Source: Candidatus Poribacteria bacterium
GTDB lineage: Bacteria; Poribacteria; WGA-4E; WGA-3G
Assembly: GCA_003635255.1 (NCBI GenBank)
Contig: PYJC01000158.1
Location: 1 to 36,544, forward strand
Direction: 5' to 3'
Length of the DNA: 36,544 nucleotides
Numbering within the stretch: the first letter of the stretch is position 1; each line of letters begins with the position of its first letter. The notes under the pieces are model-generated. The model worked only from the letters and a program-made list of their open reading frames with translations. It was not told the DNA's origin and made no database searches. Below are positions 8,111 to 16,436 of this stretch, one piece after another. The translations under genes were made by a program, and so were the position numbers.

Positions 8111-9001
8111 TTACCACCAAGCGGTTCGGTGGTATCCTGTCAAATCAATTTCCTGACCGAAGGATGAAAGCATTATAACAGTTGTTGTGGGTTCAAATGT
8201 GCAGCCGCATGCCCGAAGAGGTTCTTCATATCGCCCACCTTCTGCTGCTTCCCAAGTGCGGGTTGTCGGGATCGCTGCCTGCACCGATGTAATAACCTCC
8301 AACGGATCTGTCTCTGGCACGATAGGGTCCCGAATTAGTCCGTATGGACGATATTCTGACGGTTCATCCCACCTTGCGTAACCAATAATATTTTGACCAC
8401 GACGTAAAATGCGGTACCCACCCATATTATACTGATGCACTTTTATACTTTGCCGATCGCAGCTAACTGGAAAGTTCTGTCTTGCCCACATCTCATCCAA
8501 TTGCGGTAAAGCACTTAAATCGCTTAGATTCACTTCCGCCCATTTGAGTTGCGACGCATTCTGATTTGGTGGAAGTTGCGTTTGCAAATCTTGTGTCAAT
8601 TGTTGGTAACCAACTTTCTGATACAATCGAATAGCTGCCTCTTCATCCGTATCAAGAATGCTCCCACGATACCCCTTTTTCTGGAAGTATGCATGTAACT
8701 GGTGCATCAAGTGGGTTGCAATACCTTGCTGACGCGTATTTGGATCAACATATACAAGGCCTACACAACCAAATTTCTGAATCTTTTTCTCAACGAGGAA
8801 TGAATCGGACATACCTAATACGTGTCCAACAGCTTTTCCACCAACAAAAGCCAAACAAATCCCTTCTGCTTCAACGGACCAATCGCGAAACTTATTTCGA
8901 TAACTATTTTCACTGCTAAGTTGTCCTGACGGTACTAACATTTCCAAAATTGCGTCATCATCACCAGGCTGCCAATGTCTGTAAAGGATTTTATGCCGCA
9001 T
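8111..9001 (-). CDS. Double-GNAT acetyltransferase, copy 2
   Basis: 296 residues from the ATG at 9001. A longer frame begins at 9031, but 9001 has AAGGA seven bases upstream, the 9031 start has no ribosome site, and the 9001 start aligns with the paralogue's N-terminus (MRHKILYRHWQPGDDD against MRSPITYRHWQPGDDD). The acetyl-CoA loop is RQQGIATHLM at residues 90-99. The C-terminal half again looks like a non-catalytic GNAT repeat. It lies 54 bases upstream of copy 1 in the same direction, so the two probably arose by tandem duplication and may share a transcript. Divergence is substantial, so they may differ in substrate. Confidence 0.87.
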   Translation of the reverse strand: MRHKILYRHWQPGDDDAILEMLVPSGQLSSENSYRNKFRDWSVEAEGICLAFVGGKAVGHVLGMSDSFLVEKKIQKFGCVGLVYVDPNTRQQGIATHLMHQLHAYFQKKGYRGSILDTDEEAAIRLYQKVGYQQLTQDLQTQLPPNQNASQLKWAEVNLSDLSALPQLDEMWARQNFPVSCDRQSIKVHQYNMGGYRILRRGQNIIGYARWDEPSEYRPYGLIRDPIVPETDPLEVITSVQAAIPTTRTWEAAEGGRYEEPLRACGCTFEPTTTVIMLSSFGQEIDLTGYHRTAWW

Positions 9002-9082
9002 AGTTTTCCTTAGAGACGAAATAGTTTTCATTTATACGTCAAAATGGATGCACTTTTCTATCGGAAGCGATAGATGATTTCC

Positions 9083-9111
9083 TTGAATAATTCAAAGAGG
9101 TGTGTTATACT
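9083..9111 (+). promoter_or_regulatory. Sigma-70-type promoter for the cyclase-family gene
   Basis: TTGAAT (9083-9088) and TATACT (9106-9111) are separated by 17 bases, 55 bases before the start at 9167. A 7-base hairpin TCTATCG/CGATAGA (9057-9074) lies just upstream and could be an operator or the end of the divergent transcript's leader. Confidence 0.55.
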
Positions 9112-9166
9112 ACTTATCATAGCCTTGTAAGGGTGACATGTTTGTAGGAAGGAGAAACACAACGAA

Positions 9167-9847
9167 ATGCACCTTGATTTTCGGGACGTGCTGGATCTGT
9201 CCTATGTGGTTGATGAAAATAGTCCATGTGAGCTGCCGATTGATCCTGCCAAAATTTATGACCAAGCGACGTTGGAAAAAGATGGCTACTTTGAAAGCCG
9301 TATTGATACGTCTGGGCACTACTCTACGCACATGGATGCCCCCTGTTTAATGTATCCCGGCGGCGCAACTATCGCCGAGATTCCAAAGGAGAAACTGACA
9401 GGACACGCGGTGTTGATGGACTTTTCTGCCATCAAGAAGCCGAACGATGCTGTGACGGCAGAGGATATTGAGGCGTGGATCGCCGAGAATGGCGAGATTC
9501 CAGAAGATAGCATCGTCTTTATGCGAACCGGAATGGATAGATTTGTCTATCAGGATAACTTCAACCGAGAATGGATCGGTTTCAGTGAGGATGCCGCTAA
9601 ACTACTCGTCGAAAAGGGCATAAAGGTCATCGGAACAGATGCCTGCAGTATTGACTCGGTAGCAGGGCACCCACCGTTGCACGATGGTTTACCGCCTGCA
9701 CATCTCGTTTTCCTCGGAGCCGGTATCCCGCACGTCGAAGATCTGTGCAATTTGAGTCAACTCCCGACGCATTTCTACGTGGTCATCGCACCACTAAAGT
9801 TAGCACGGAGTTCTGGGGCACCGACACGTGTCTTCGCGTTTGTATAA
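9167..9847 (+). CDS. Cyclase-family (kynurenine-formamidase-like) metal-dependent hydrolase
   Basis: 226 residues of the cyclase / KynB-like family. The metal site motif HxxTHxDxP is seen as HYSTHMDAP (His51, His55, Asp57), and the later conserved part reads IGTDACSIDS then PPLHDGLPPAHLVFLGAGIPHVEDL. Known members include kynurenine formamidase and isatin hydrolase, opening amide or lactam bonds with Mn or Zn. No tryptophan-degradation gene is adjacent, so the substrate is undecided. AAGGAG ends about 12 bases before this ATG, a slightly long spacing; the upstream ATG at 9138 is in another frame. A good promoter lies at 9083-9111. Confidence 0.85.
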   Translation: MHLDFRDVLDLSYVVDENSPCELPIDPAKIYDQATLEKDGYFESRIDTSGHYSTHMDAPCLMYPGGATIAEIPKEKLTGHAVLMDFSAIKKPNDAVTAEDIEAWIAENGEIPEDSIVFMRTGMDRFVYQDNFNREWIGFSEDAAKLLVEKGIKVIGTDACSIDSVAGHPPLHDGLPPAHLVFLGAGIPHVEDLCNLSQLPTHFYVVIAPLKLARSSGAPTRVFAFV

Positions 9848-9907
9848 GGATCTTAAAGATCTCCCTTTTTCCTTCAGATAGGGTGCGGTTCTGCAACCTC
9901 GTTTGAG

Positions 9908-11365
9908 ATGAGAAAAATGATACCCAATATCCCCGAACCGATCTTAAACCTATTACATGAAATCGGTGAAGTTGCAGGAAAAAACGTCTATCTTGTCGGC
10001 GGATTCGTCCGAGACCTCCTCCTCAAACGACCGAGTCTTGATATTGACATCGTTGTAGAAGGGGATGCGATTCAAGTTGCAAAGACGATGTGTGATCGGT
10101 GGCGCGGGACATTGGAGGTGCATCCACAATTCGGTACCGCAACCGTCACACCTGAGAATATCGACCTGCCCAAAGTGGATTTCGCCACCGCACGGCGTGA
10201 AACTTATCAAGGTGCAGGCACGTTACCTATAGTGCAAAGCGGGACGATTACCGATGATTTACGCCGACGAGATTTTTCTATCAACGCGCTTGCAATGCGC
10301 TTAGATCCAAACGCTTTTGGCACTATCATTGATAAGATGGGTGGGCTACCAGATCTTGAGGCGCGGATCATTCGGGTGCTTCATAATCAGAGTTTTATAG
10401 ACGATCCGACACGCATCTTCCGTACTTCTCGGTATGCTGGACGCTACGGTTTCTGCATCGCTGAAACCGATGAGGTTCTGATTCGGGAAGCCCTTCCAGT
10501 ATTATCAGAACTGAGCGGTGAACGGGTACGGAACGAAATTGATAGGGTGCTTCTTGAGAAAAACGCAGCGAAGATCGTAGAACATCTCACAGAACTCGGC
10601 GTATGGAAAACCATCTTCACTGATTGGAATATATCAGCTACATTTGCTGACGACTTTAAAACAGCAAAACAGGCAATAGCTTGGGCATCAGCGCATCTTG
10701 AAGATGAAGCGTTTCAGTCAGAACGGGTGCGTTGGATGACACTCTTCGGCACTCATATACCGCTATACCAAATTGAAGCTATCAGTTTCAGATTGGTATT
10801 AGAGCATCAACTACAACGATTGATGAGTCGTGCACAAGCGATGAAACGCGGGGTCTCATTTAAAGAGGTGACGGCAACTGCCTTTGAGAAATTGGGATTC
10901 CCGTTATCGGCACATACATCTGTCGAACACCAAAACGGAATGTGGTGCATCGTTGATATGGACAACATGAGAACTTATATCTGTGGCGAGGGAAATCTCT
11001 ATCGGGTAGAGACACCGCTCACTGCTTATAGGTGCTTGAACCAGACACTTACGTTATTAGAAGAGACAGCCAAGCCGAGTGAGATTTACCATTTCCTAAA
11101 ACCGTATCCAGTTGAAGCATTAGTCCTCGGTTCTATAGATACAAGGGTGCCGGAATGGAAGCGTGAAAAAATAAGAGACTATCTCTTTAGGCTTCGCAAG
11201 ATTCGTCCCTTTATCACGGGAAAAGATTTGATAGCATTTGGGGAAAAACCGGGGAAAGCATTTGAAACTCAGTTGTGGGAGCTATTCGCTGCACAATTAG
11301 ATGGTGAGATAATGAAAAAAGAAGAGGCATATTCTCGCTTACGGAAAACAAATACTAATGGGTAA
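9908..11365 (+). CDS. CCA tRNA nucleotidyltransferase / poly(A) polymerase family
   Basis: 485 residues, class II nucleotidyltransferase. It shows the catalytic head LVGGFVRDLLLKRPSLDIDIVVEG with GG (31-32), RD (35-36), and metal-binding Asp45 and Asp47, then RRDFSIN at 120-126 (base-selecting region) and DDPTRIFRTSRYAGRYGF (neck). These enzymes add or repair the 3' CCA of tRNA or add A tails. The C-terminal ~200 residues lack an HD phosphohydrolase signature and resemble the tail of the long CBS-associated bacterial form, but without its DHH and CBS modules. The start could also be the ATG at 9917; neither has a strong ribosome site. Its end overlaps the next gene by 8 bases, indicating translational coupling. 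Confidence 0.87.
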   Translation: MRKMIPNIPEPILNLLHEIGEVAGKNVYLVGGFVRDLLLKRPSLDIDIVVEGDAIQVAKTMCDRWRGTLEVHPQFGTATVTPENIDLPKVDFATARRETYQGAGTLPIVQSGTITDDLRRRDFSINALAMRLDPNAFGTIIDKMGGLPDLEARIIRVLHNQSFIDDPTRIFRTSRYAGRYGFCIAETDEVLIREALPVLSELSGERVRNEIDRVLLEKNAAKIVEHLTELGVWKTIFTDWNISATFADDFKTAKQAIAWASAHLEDEAFQSERVRWMTLFGTHIPLYQIEAISFRLVLEHQLQRLMSRAQAMKRGVSFKEVTATAFEKLGFPLSAHTSVEHQNGMWCIVDMDNMRTYICGEGNLYRVETPLTAYRCLNQTLTLLEETAKPSEIYHFLKPYPVEALVLGSIDTRVPEWKREKIRDYLFRLRKIRPFITGKDLIAFGEKPGKAFETQLWELFAAQLDGEIMKKEEAYSRLRKTNTNG

Positions 11366-12038
11366 TTTCGATCCTTTCGCATCAATTCTTATAGTTATAC
11401 AATTCATTATTCTGTTAACCTTCCATGAATGGGGACATGCCAAATCAGCAGATATGTTAGGTGATCCGACAGCACGTGATCAAGGACGGATGTCCCTGAA
11501 TCCAGGTGTACATATTGATATTGTCGGAACAATTATACTGCCACTGTTCGCTTCATTTTTCGGGGGTGCCTTTTTTGGATGGGCAAAACCGGTGCCAGTG
11601 AATCCCTACAATCTCAAAAACTGGAGGCGCGATTTAATGCTGATCGCGGCGGCAGGACCTTTCATGAATATCGTGCTCGCCTTCGTAATTTTAGGAGGAC
11701 TGAAGATAGCATTAGAATTTACGGCATTTGATCCAAACACCTCTCAACTTCACGCTGTAATACACAGGCAAATCATTCGGCCGATGGCACTTATCAGCGT
11801 ATTTCTCGCAGCGTTTAATATGCTCCCTCTTTTTCCATTGGATGGATTTAGTGTTGTGAGAGGTTTGCTCCCCGAAAATGCAGCACGTCAATTTGAAAAA
11901 CTGAGTCCGTATGGTATGCCGATTCTAATGTGTCTTATCTTTTTGCCGTATATCCTTCCTCTCCCTAATGTATTGGGATTTTTAGGGTACATCAGTTACG
12001 AGATATTTTTTTTCATAGGGAAAATCGTTGGCTTATAA
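11358..12038 (+). CDS. Site-2-protease-like membrane metalloprotease (M50B)
   Basis: 226 residues, four to six hydrophobic segments. The zinc motif is HEWGH at 23-27 in the first membrane helix, and the second motif NMLPLFPLDG (154-163, Asp162 the third ligand) is in a later helix, with WAKPVPVNPYNLKN between. This is the short, PDZ-less branch of the family, which cleaves substrates within the membrane. The gene overlaps the preceding nucleotidyltransferase by 8 bases. The partner substrate is not apparent. A short inverted repeat at 12057-12087 follows. Confidence 0.88.
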   Translation: MGNFDPFASILIVIQFIILLTFHEWGHAKSADMLGDPTARDQGRMSLNPGVHIDIVGTIILPLFASFFGGAFFGWAKPVPVNPYNLKNWRRDLMLIAAAGPFMNIVLAFVILGGLKIALEFTAFDPNTSQLHAVIHRQIIRPMALISVFLAAFNMLPLFPLDGFSVVRGLLPENAARQFEKLSPYGMPILMCLIFLPYILPLPNVLGFLGYISYEIFFFIGKIVGL

Positions 12039-12054
12039 TAAACAATTGATCTCT

Positions 12055-12088
12055 TTATAGTAAATCTGAATCTTTGTGTTTTACTATG
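12055..12088. repeat. Short inverted repeat with ATAGTAAA/TTTACTAT arms
   Basis: ATAGTAAA at 12057-12064 is inverted at 12080-12087 across a 15-base spacer, in the gap between the site-2 protease and scpA. The arm is the same core as the terminal repeats of the element at 1954-2074. It may be a minimal or decayed relative, or a weak terminator; it has no clear U-tract. Confidence 0.4.
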
Positions 12089-12113
12089 TTCTACAAAGCT
12101 GAAAACACCTAAT

Positions 12114-12971
12114 ATGCTAACAGAAACAATTAAACCTCTTGGAAATCAAGACTTGGAAACGTCATCTACTGCCGCAGCTTCGCTCTACTCGGTCAAGTTA
12201 GAAGGTTTTGAGGGACCGCTTGATCTGCTCCTCCATCTGATCCAGAAAGAGGAGATGGATATTTATGATATTCAGATCGCCCAAATCACGGATCGATACT
12301 TGGAATACGTCAACTTGATGGAGGAACTGGATTTAGATGTCGCATCCGAATTTTTGGTGATGGCAGCGACGCTTCTGCATATTAAATCACAGAGCATCCT
12401 TCCACAACTCACGCCAAATACTGAACACCCGATCGGTGACCAAGAGCAACTCGTTAGACAACTTTTGGAGTATAAACGGTTCAAAGAAGCCGCCAAGGTC
12501 TTGGATGTTTACGCCGAGCGACAGACATGGGTCTACAACAGAAGCCCGGAGATGCACGCGGATTTAGATGGCACGCGTGCGTTTGAAATTAGGGCGACAC
12601 TGTTTGATCTACTCACTGCCTTTAAGACTATAAATGATCGGGCTGCGGAAATAGACCCTGAAGAGTTGTATGAAACCGTCGAAGAAGAAACAATTACCGT
12701 CGAAGACAAAATCGCTTTCATTGAAAGACATTTGGAGAGTGCCGACCAATTGCTATTCGACGAACTGTTCCCACTGTCTGCAAGCAAAGCGGATTGGATT
12801 GTCACATTCCTTGCCATTTTAGAATTGATTCGGATAGGGAAAATCGTCACTGTTCAAACTGACCATTTTGAGAGTATCTATATTGTTAAACAAGAACAGC
12901 AGGCATCCGATCGCGAGATCGCGCCGCCTCCGACTGTAGAACCCCCTCGCTCGGGAGAACGAGGCTATTAG
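12114..12971 (+). CDS. scpA: Segregation and condensation protein A
   Basis: 285 residues, near the usual 240-280. The kleisin N-terminal signature is YSVKLEGFEGPLDLLLHLIQKEEMDIYDI, followed by 'ITDRYLEYV' and FLVMAATLLHIKSQSILP. The C-terminal winged-helix part contains 'FLAILELIRIGKIVTVQ'. ScpA bridges the SMC dimer heads and binds ScpB for chromosome compaction and segregation in the cytoplasm. The gene is directly upstream of scpB (12-base gap), as in most genomes; smc itself is not in the window. The ribosome site is weak. Confidence 0.95.
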   Translation: MLTETIKPLGNQDLETSSTAAASLYSVKLEGFEGPLDLLLHLIQKEEMDIYDIQIAQITDRYLEYVNLMEELDLDVASEFLVMAATLLHIKSQSILPQLTPNTEHPIGDQEQLVRQLLEYKRFKEAAKVLDVYAERQTWVYNRSPEMHADLDGTRAFEIRATLFDLLTAFKTINDRAAEIDPEELYETVEEETITVEDKIAFIERHLESADQLLFDELFPLSASKADWIVTFLAILELIRIGKIVTVQTDHFESIYIVKQEQQASDREIAPPPTVEPPRSGERGY

Positions 12972-12982
12972 GAACTTAGTTT

Positions 12983-13624
12983 ATGGATTCTGAAAACGTT
13001 AGGACTGTTAATCCGATAGAAGAGGTATATCTGACATCGGTCCAAAAACTTAAGTCAATTTTGGAAGCGATTCTGTTTGCTGCGAGCGAACCGATTTCAC
13101 TGGAGCAGTTTCAAAACGCACTGCCGGGTTTAGGGAAACGCGCTATCCGAAACGGGCTTACTGAACTCAGTAACGACTATCAAGAACTGGGTCGAAGTTT
13201 TCACCTTACTGAAATAGCGAATGGGTACCAAATTTGCACGCGCCCCGAATATTCGGAATGGATCCAGAAGTTTTATACCCGACAGGTTCGCGTGACGCTG
13301 TCTCCATCTGCCTTAGAGACACTTGCAATCGTTGCTTACAAACAGCCGGTCACACGTGCTGATGTCGCAGCAATTCGCGGTGTAAATAGCGATAGCGTCC
13401 TTAATTCACTTCTTGAAAAAGGGCTTGTCCGTATCGCTGGTAGAAAAGCGGGACGCTCATTGCTCTTCTCAACTACCGACGAATTCCTCCAGCAATTCGG
13501 ATTGAAAGATGCCTCTGAATTGCCGTCCCTTGACGAAATCGACGAACTCCTCAATACACCCAACGGCAGCGATCCTGTCGAAAGCCTGCTTCCAGAGACG
13601 ATGGAGGAGGTTGCTGAGCAATGA
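12983..13624 (+). CDS. scpB: Segregation and condensation protein B
   Basis: 213 residues. Two winged-helix domains are indicated by LKSILEAILFAASEPIS at the N-terminus and by SALETLAIVAYKQPVTRAD.AAIRGV followed by LLEKGLVRIAGRKAGRSLLF. It is the kite-type partner of ScpA in the SMC complex. The stop codon overlaps the start of threonine synthase in an ATGA junction (13621-13624), so the two are translationally coupled. The C-terminal ~35 residues are acidic and low in recognisable structure. Confidence 0.95.
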   Translation: MDSENVRTVNPIEEVYLTSVQKLKSILEAILFAASEPISLEQFQNALPGLGKRAIRNGLTELSNDYQELGRSFHLTEIANGYQICTRPEYSEWIQKFYTRQVRVTLSPSALETLAIVAYKQPVTRADVAAIRGVNSDSVLNSLLEKGLVRIAGRKAGRSLLFSTTDEFLQQFGLKDASELPSLDEIDELLNTPNGSDPVESLLPETMEEVAEQ

Positions 13625-14949
13625 ACTACGATGCATGGTTCCAGTGCAGTGAAGGATGCGATGAGACTTATCCACTCACTGAAATTATCTATCGGTGCAA
13701 AAATTGCGATGGTCTGTTAGAGGTCCAACACGATATAGACGTGTTGAAACAGCGCAGCGCGGCTGATTGGAAAACCCTCTTTGAGCAACGTTATATGCGT
13801 ACGCAGTATCCCTACGGTAGCGGTGTCTGGGGCAAAAAAGAACTCGTCTGTCCAAACATTGATGATGATAATATCATCTCTATGTATGAGGGCGGTACCA
13901 ACCTATTTTGGGCAGAGCGGTTCGGTGAACAACTTGGCTTACAAGATCTCTGGATCAAGCAGTGCGGCAACAGTCACACAGGTTCCTTTAAAGATCTCGG
14001 GATGACCGTCCTTGTTTCAATGGTTAAACAGATCATCGCTGAGTCTGGAAACATCCGCGCTGTTATGTGCGCTTCCACTGGCGATACTTCCGCTTCACTG
14101 GCAGCATTCGCATCCGCCGCAGGCATTCCGGCAATTATCCTCTTACCGAAAGCCAAAGTTACCCGCGAACAACTCATCCAACCCATTGCGAACGGTGCAC
14201 TGACGCTTTCGCTTGAGACCGATTTCGATGGATGTATGGCGATTGTCCAGCAGCTTGCCGCACGGAAAGATTTCTATCTTGCTAACTCCATTAATTCTCT
14301 CCGTATTGAGGGTCAAAAAACGATTAGCATTGAGATCGTACAGCAGTTTGATTGGGAAGTCCCGGACTGGATAATTATTCCCGGTGGCAACCTCGGGAAC
14401 GTCTCCGCACTCGGGCTCGGTTTTTTACTGATGTATGAACTCGGTATCATTGACAAACTTCCGCGCATCGCTTGTGCGCAAGCCGAACGCGCGAATCCGC
14501 TTTACCGAAGTTATCAAACCGGGTTCACAGAGTTTGATGCGATTACCGCACAATCGACCCAAGCAACAGCGATCCAGATTGGAAACCCCGTTTCGGTGCA
14601 TCGTGCGATCCGTACCTTGAAACGATTTGACGGTATTGTTGACCAAGCAACAGAATCAGAACTGGCGGACGCTGCAGCGAGAGCAGATAGAACTGGATTG
14701 TTCAATTGTCCACACACCGGTGTCGCATTGGCTGTGCTGATAAAAATGGTGGAACGTAAACAGATCCTGCCAGGCGATAGAGTTATCGTTATCTCTACCG
14801 CAAATGGTCTCAAATTCCCAGATTTCAAGGTAGCTTATCACAACGTCGCTCCTGGCGAACCACCCCCTCGTTACCTAAATGCCCCGATTGAATTAGAAGC
14901 AGACTATGAAGGTGTCCTGAAACAGATTAGTACACATCTTGACACATAA
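13621..14949 (+). CDS. thrC: Threonine synthase
   Basis: 442 residues. Converts O-phosphohomoserine to threonine with PLP. The PLP lysine is Lys124 in NSHTGSFKDLGMTV; the phosphate-binding glycine-rich loop is seen as IIPGGNLGN. SMYEGGTNL before it is the conserved substrate segment. The N-terminus has a small zinc-ribbon-like arrangement with cysteines at 9, 13, 26 and 29, common in this branch. It overlaps scpB by four bases. Closely related PLP fold-type II enzymes exist, but the length and the N-terminal Cys cluster fit ThrC best. Confidence 0.92.
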   Translation: MNYDAWFQCSEGCDETYPLTEIIYRCKNCDGLLEVQHDIDVLKQRSAADWKTLFEQRYMRTQYPYGSGVWGKKELVCPNIDDDNIISMYEGGTNLFWAERFGEQLGLQDLWIKQCGNSHTGSFKDLGMTVLVSMVKQIIAESGNIRAVMCASTGDTSASLAAFASAAGIPAIILLPKAKVTREQLIQPIANGALTLSLETDFDGCMAIVQQLAARKDFYLANSINSLRIEGQKTISIEIVQQFDWEVPDWIIIPGGNLGNVSALGLGFLLMYELGIIDKLPRIACAQAERANPLYRSYQTGFTEFDAITAQSTQATAIQIGNPVSVHRAIRTLKRFDGIVDQATESELADAAARADRTGLFNCPHTGVALAVLIKMVERKQILPGDRVIVISTANGLKFPDFKVAYHNVAPGEPPPRYLNAPIELEADYEGVLKQISTHLDT

Positions 14950-14995
14950 CACCTTGGTCACATAGACGCAAACGATGTCGCGTTGCGATAAAGAT

Positions 14996-15025
14996 TTGCA
15001 ACAAATCCCCATAATATGGTATAAT
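14996..15025 (+). promoter_or_regulatory. Sigma-70-type promoter for xylose isomerase
   Basis: TTGCAA (14996-15001) and a perfect TATAAT (15020-15025) are separated by 18 bases, 54 bases before the start at 15080. It lies in the 130-base gap after thrC. Confidence 0.55.
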
Positions 15026-15079
15026 CTAAATGTTAACTTACAAACCTTACCGAAAATAATAAGTAATAGGAGGGAATGA

Positions 15080-16249
15080 ATGTCAGACCAGTATCAGCCT
15101 AAGCCTGAGCATAAATTTACCTTTGGATTGTGGACTGTTGGTAACCCAGGACGTGATCCATTCGGTGATGTTGTCAGGCCTCCCCTGAAACCGACCTATA
15201 CTGTCGAAAAACTAAGTGAATTGGGCGCGTACGGAGTCAATTTACACGATAACGACCTTGTCCCCTTTGATGCTTCAGCAGCCGAACGTGATAATATTGT
15301 TAGCGAATTCAAGAAGGCACTGGCAGATCACGATATGAAGGTGCCGATGGCTACAACGAATCTATTCTACCATCCAATCTTTAAAGACGGTGCTTTTACC
15401 TCGAATGATCCGAAGGTACGTGCATTCGCGATTCAGAAAACGCTGAATGCTATTGACCTCGGTGTGGAACTCGGCGCAACGGTTTATGTCTTTTGGGGTG
15501 GACGCGAAGGCGCGGAAGTAGATGCCGCTAAAAACGGACCGGATACTGTCAAATGGAACCGCGAAGCGATGAACTACTTCACGCACTACGTCAAAGACCA
15601 AGGATATAATCTGCGATTCGCGCTTGAAGCAAAACCGAATGAACCGCGCGGTGACATCTACCTACCTACAACGGGTCACATGCTTCACTTTATCGAAACG
15701 CTTGATTACCCAGAAATGGTCGGCGTTAACCCCGAATTCGCACATGAAACGATGGCGGGGTTAAGCTTCATCCACGGTGTCGCACAAGCATACGAAGCAG
15801 GCAAACTCTTTCACATTGACCTCAACGATCAGAAGATGAGTCGTTTTGACCAAGATCTGCGCTTCGGTTCCGAAAACATCAAAAGTGCGTTTTTTCTCGT
15901 TAAATTCCTTGAGGACGTAAATTGGGATGGCAACCGCCACTTTGACGCGCACGCCTATCGCACTGAAGATGAACAAGGGGTTTGGGACTTCGCTGCGGGG
16001 TGCATGCGAAGCTACCTGATTTTGAAGGAAAAAGCGCGACGTTTCAACGAAGATGCCGAAATTCAAGGGATTCTCTCGGAATTGCAAGCGCGCGACCCTG
16101 AACTTGAAGCACTCATGGCAAATTACAATGCGGAGAGTGTCGGAAAATTGAGAAAGATAGATTTTGAGCCCGATACCCTTGCGCAAAAAGGACTCGGATA
16201 CGAGAAATTGGATCAACTCACATTTGAAGTTTTAATGGGAGTCAGGTAA
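15080..16249 (+). CDS. xylA: Xylose isomerase, class I (actinobacterial-type length)
   Basis: 389 residues, the length of the shorter class I enzymes such as those of Streptomyces. Converts D-xylose to D-xylulose (and glucose to fructose) with two divalent metals. Visible active-site parts are LHDND with His56 and Asp59, YVFWGGREG with Trp138, [10 protein letters not shown] with Glu182 and Lys184, PEFAHE (218-222 region), HIDLNDQ with Asp246, and HFDAHAYR. The ribosome site AGGAGGG lies just before the ATG, and a good promoter is at 14996-15025. No xylulokinase or transporter gene is adjacent, so it may act as a stand-alone sugar isomerase here. The assignment is secure; the natural sugar is less so. 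Confidence 0.94.
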   Translation: MSDQYQPKPEHKFTFGLWTVGNPGRDPFGDVVRPPLKPTYTVEKLSELGAYGVNLHDNDLVPFDASAAERDNIVSEFKKALADHDMKVPMATTNLFYHPIFKDGAFTSNDPKVRAFAIQKTLNAIDLGVELGATVYVFWGGREGAEVDAAKNGPDTVKWNREAMNYFTHYVKDQGYNLRFALEAKPNEPRGDIYLPTTGHMLHFIETLDYPEMVGVNPEFAHETMAGLSFIHGVAQAYEAGKLFHIDLNDQKMSRFDQDLRFGSENIKSAFFLVKFLEDVNWDGNRHFDAHAYRTEDEQGVWDFAAGCMRSYLILKEKARRFNEDAEIQGILSELQARDPELEALMANYNAESVGKLRKIDFEPDTLAQKGLGYEKLDQLTFEVLMGVR

Positions 16250-16257
16250 GCTAAACT

Positions 16258-16301
16258 TTTACCGAACCGTAAGGAGTAATTGGCAGTCGGTTGTCGGTAA
16301 A
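16258..16301 (+). other. Imperfect hairpin after xylose isomerase
   Basis: TTTACCGAACCG (16258-16269) pairs with CGGTTGTCGGTAAA (16288-16301) with a two-base bulge. It begins 9 bases after the xylA stop. There is no long U-tract, so it may be a processing or stability hairpin or a small dispersed repeat rather than an intrinsic terminator. Confidence 0.4.
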
Positions 16302-16370
16302 GAGGTTTCGTCTCACATTGGTTACTACTAAAGATAGCCTCAAACCCTGTAGCTCGTAATGAAATGGAGA

Positions 16371-16420
16371 GCGGATTTAAGGAACGCATCTGATAGGTTT
16401 AACGCCCGTTGTTCCTCCGC
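16371..16420 (+). promoter_or_regulatory. Leader hairpin upstream of cstA
   Basis: GCGGA (16371-16375) and GGAAC (16381-16385) pair consecutively with GTTCC-TCCGC (16411-16420), giving a 10-base stem with a five-base bulge and a 25-base loop. It ends at the AAGG (16421-16424) that is the only ribosome-site candidate for the gene starting at 16437. This position could affect translation; that is inference. Confidence 0.3.
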
Positions 16421-16436
16421 AAGGTAAAATTAAAAA

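Noticed and set aside
9849..9870. GATCTT-A-AAGATC palindrome followed by CCCTTTTT after the cyclase gene
   Set aside because: The arms leave a loop too small to fold unless shortened to five pairs; too weak to call a terminator.
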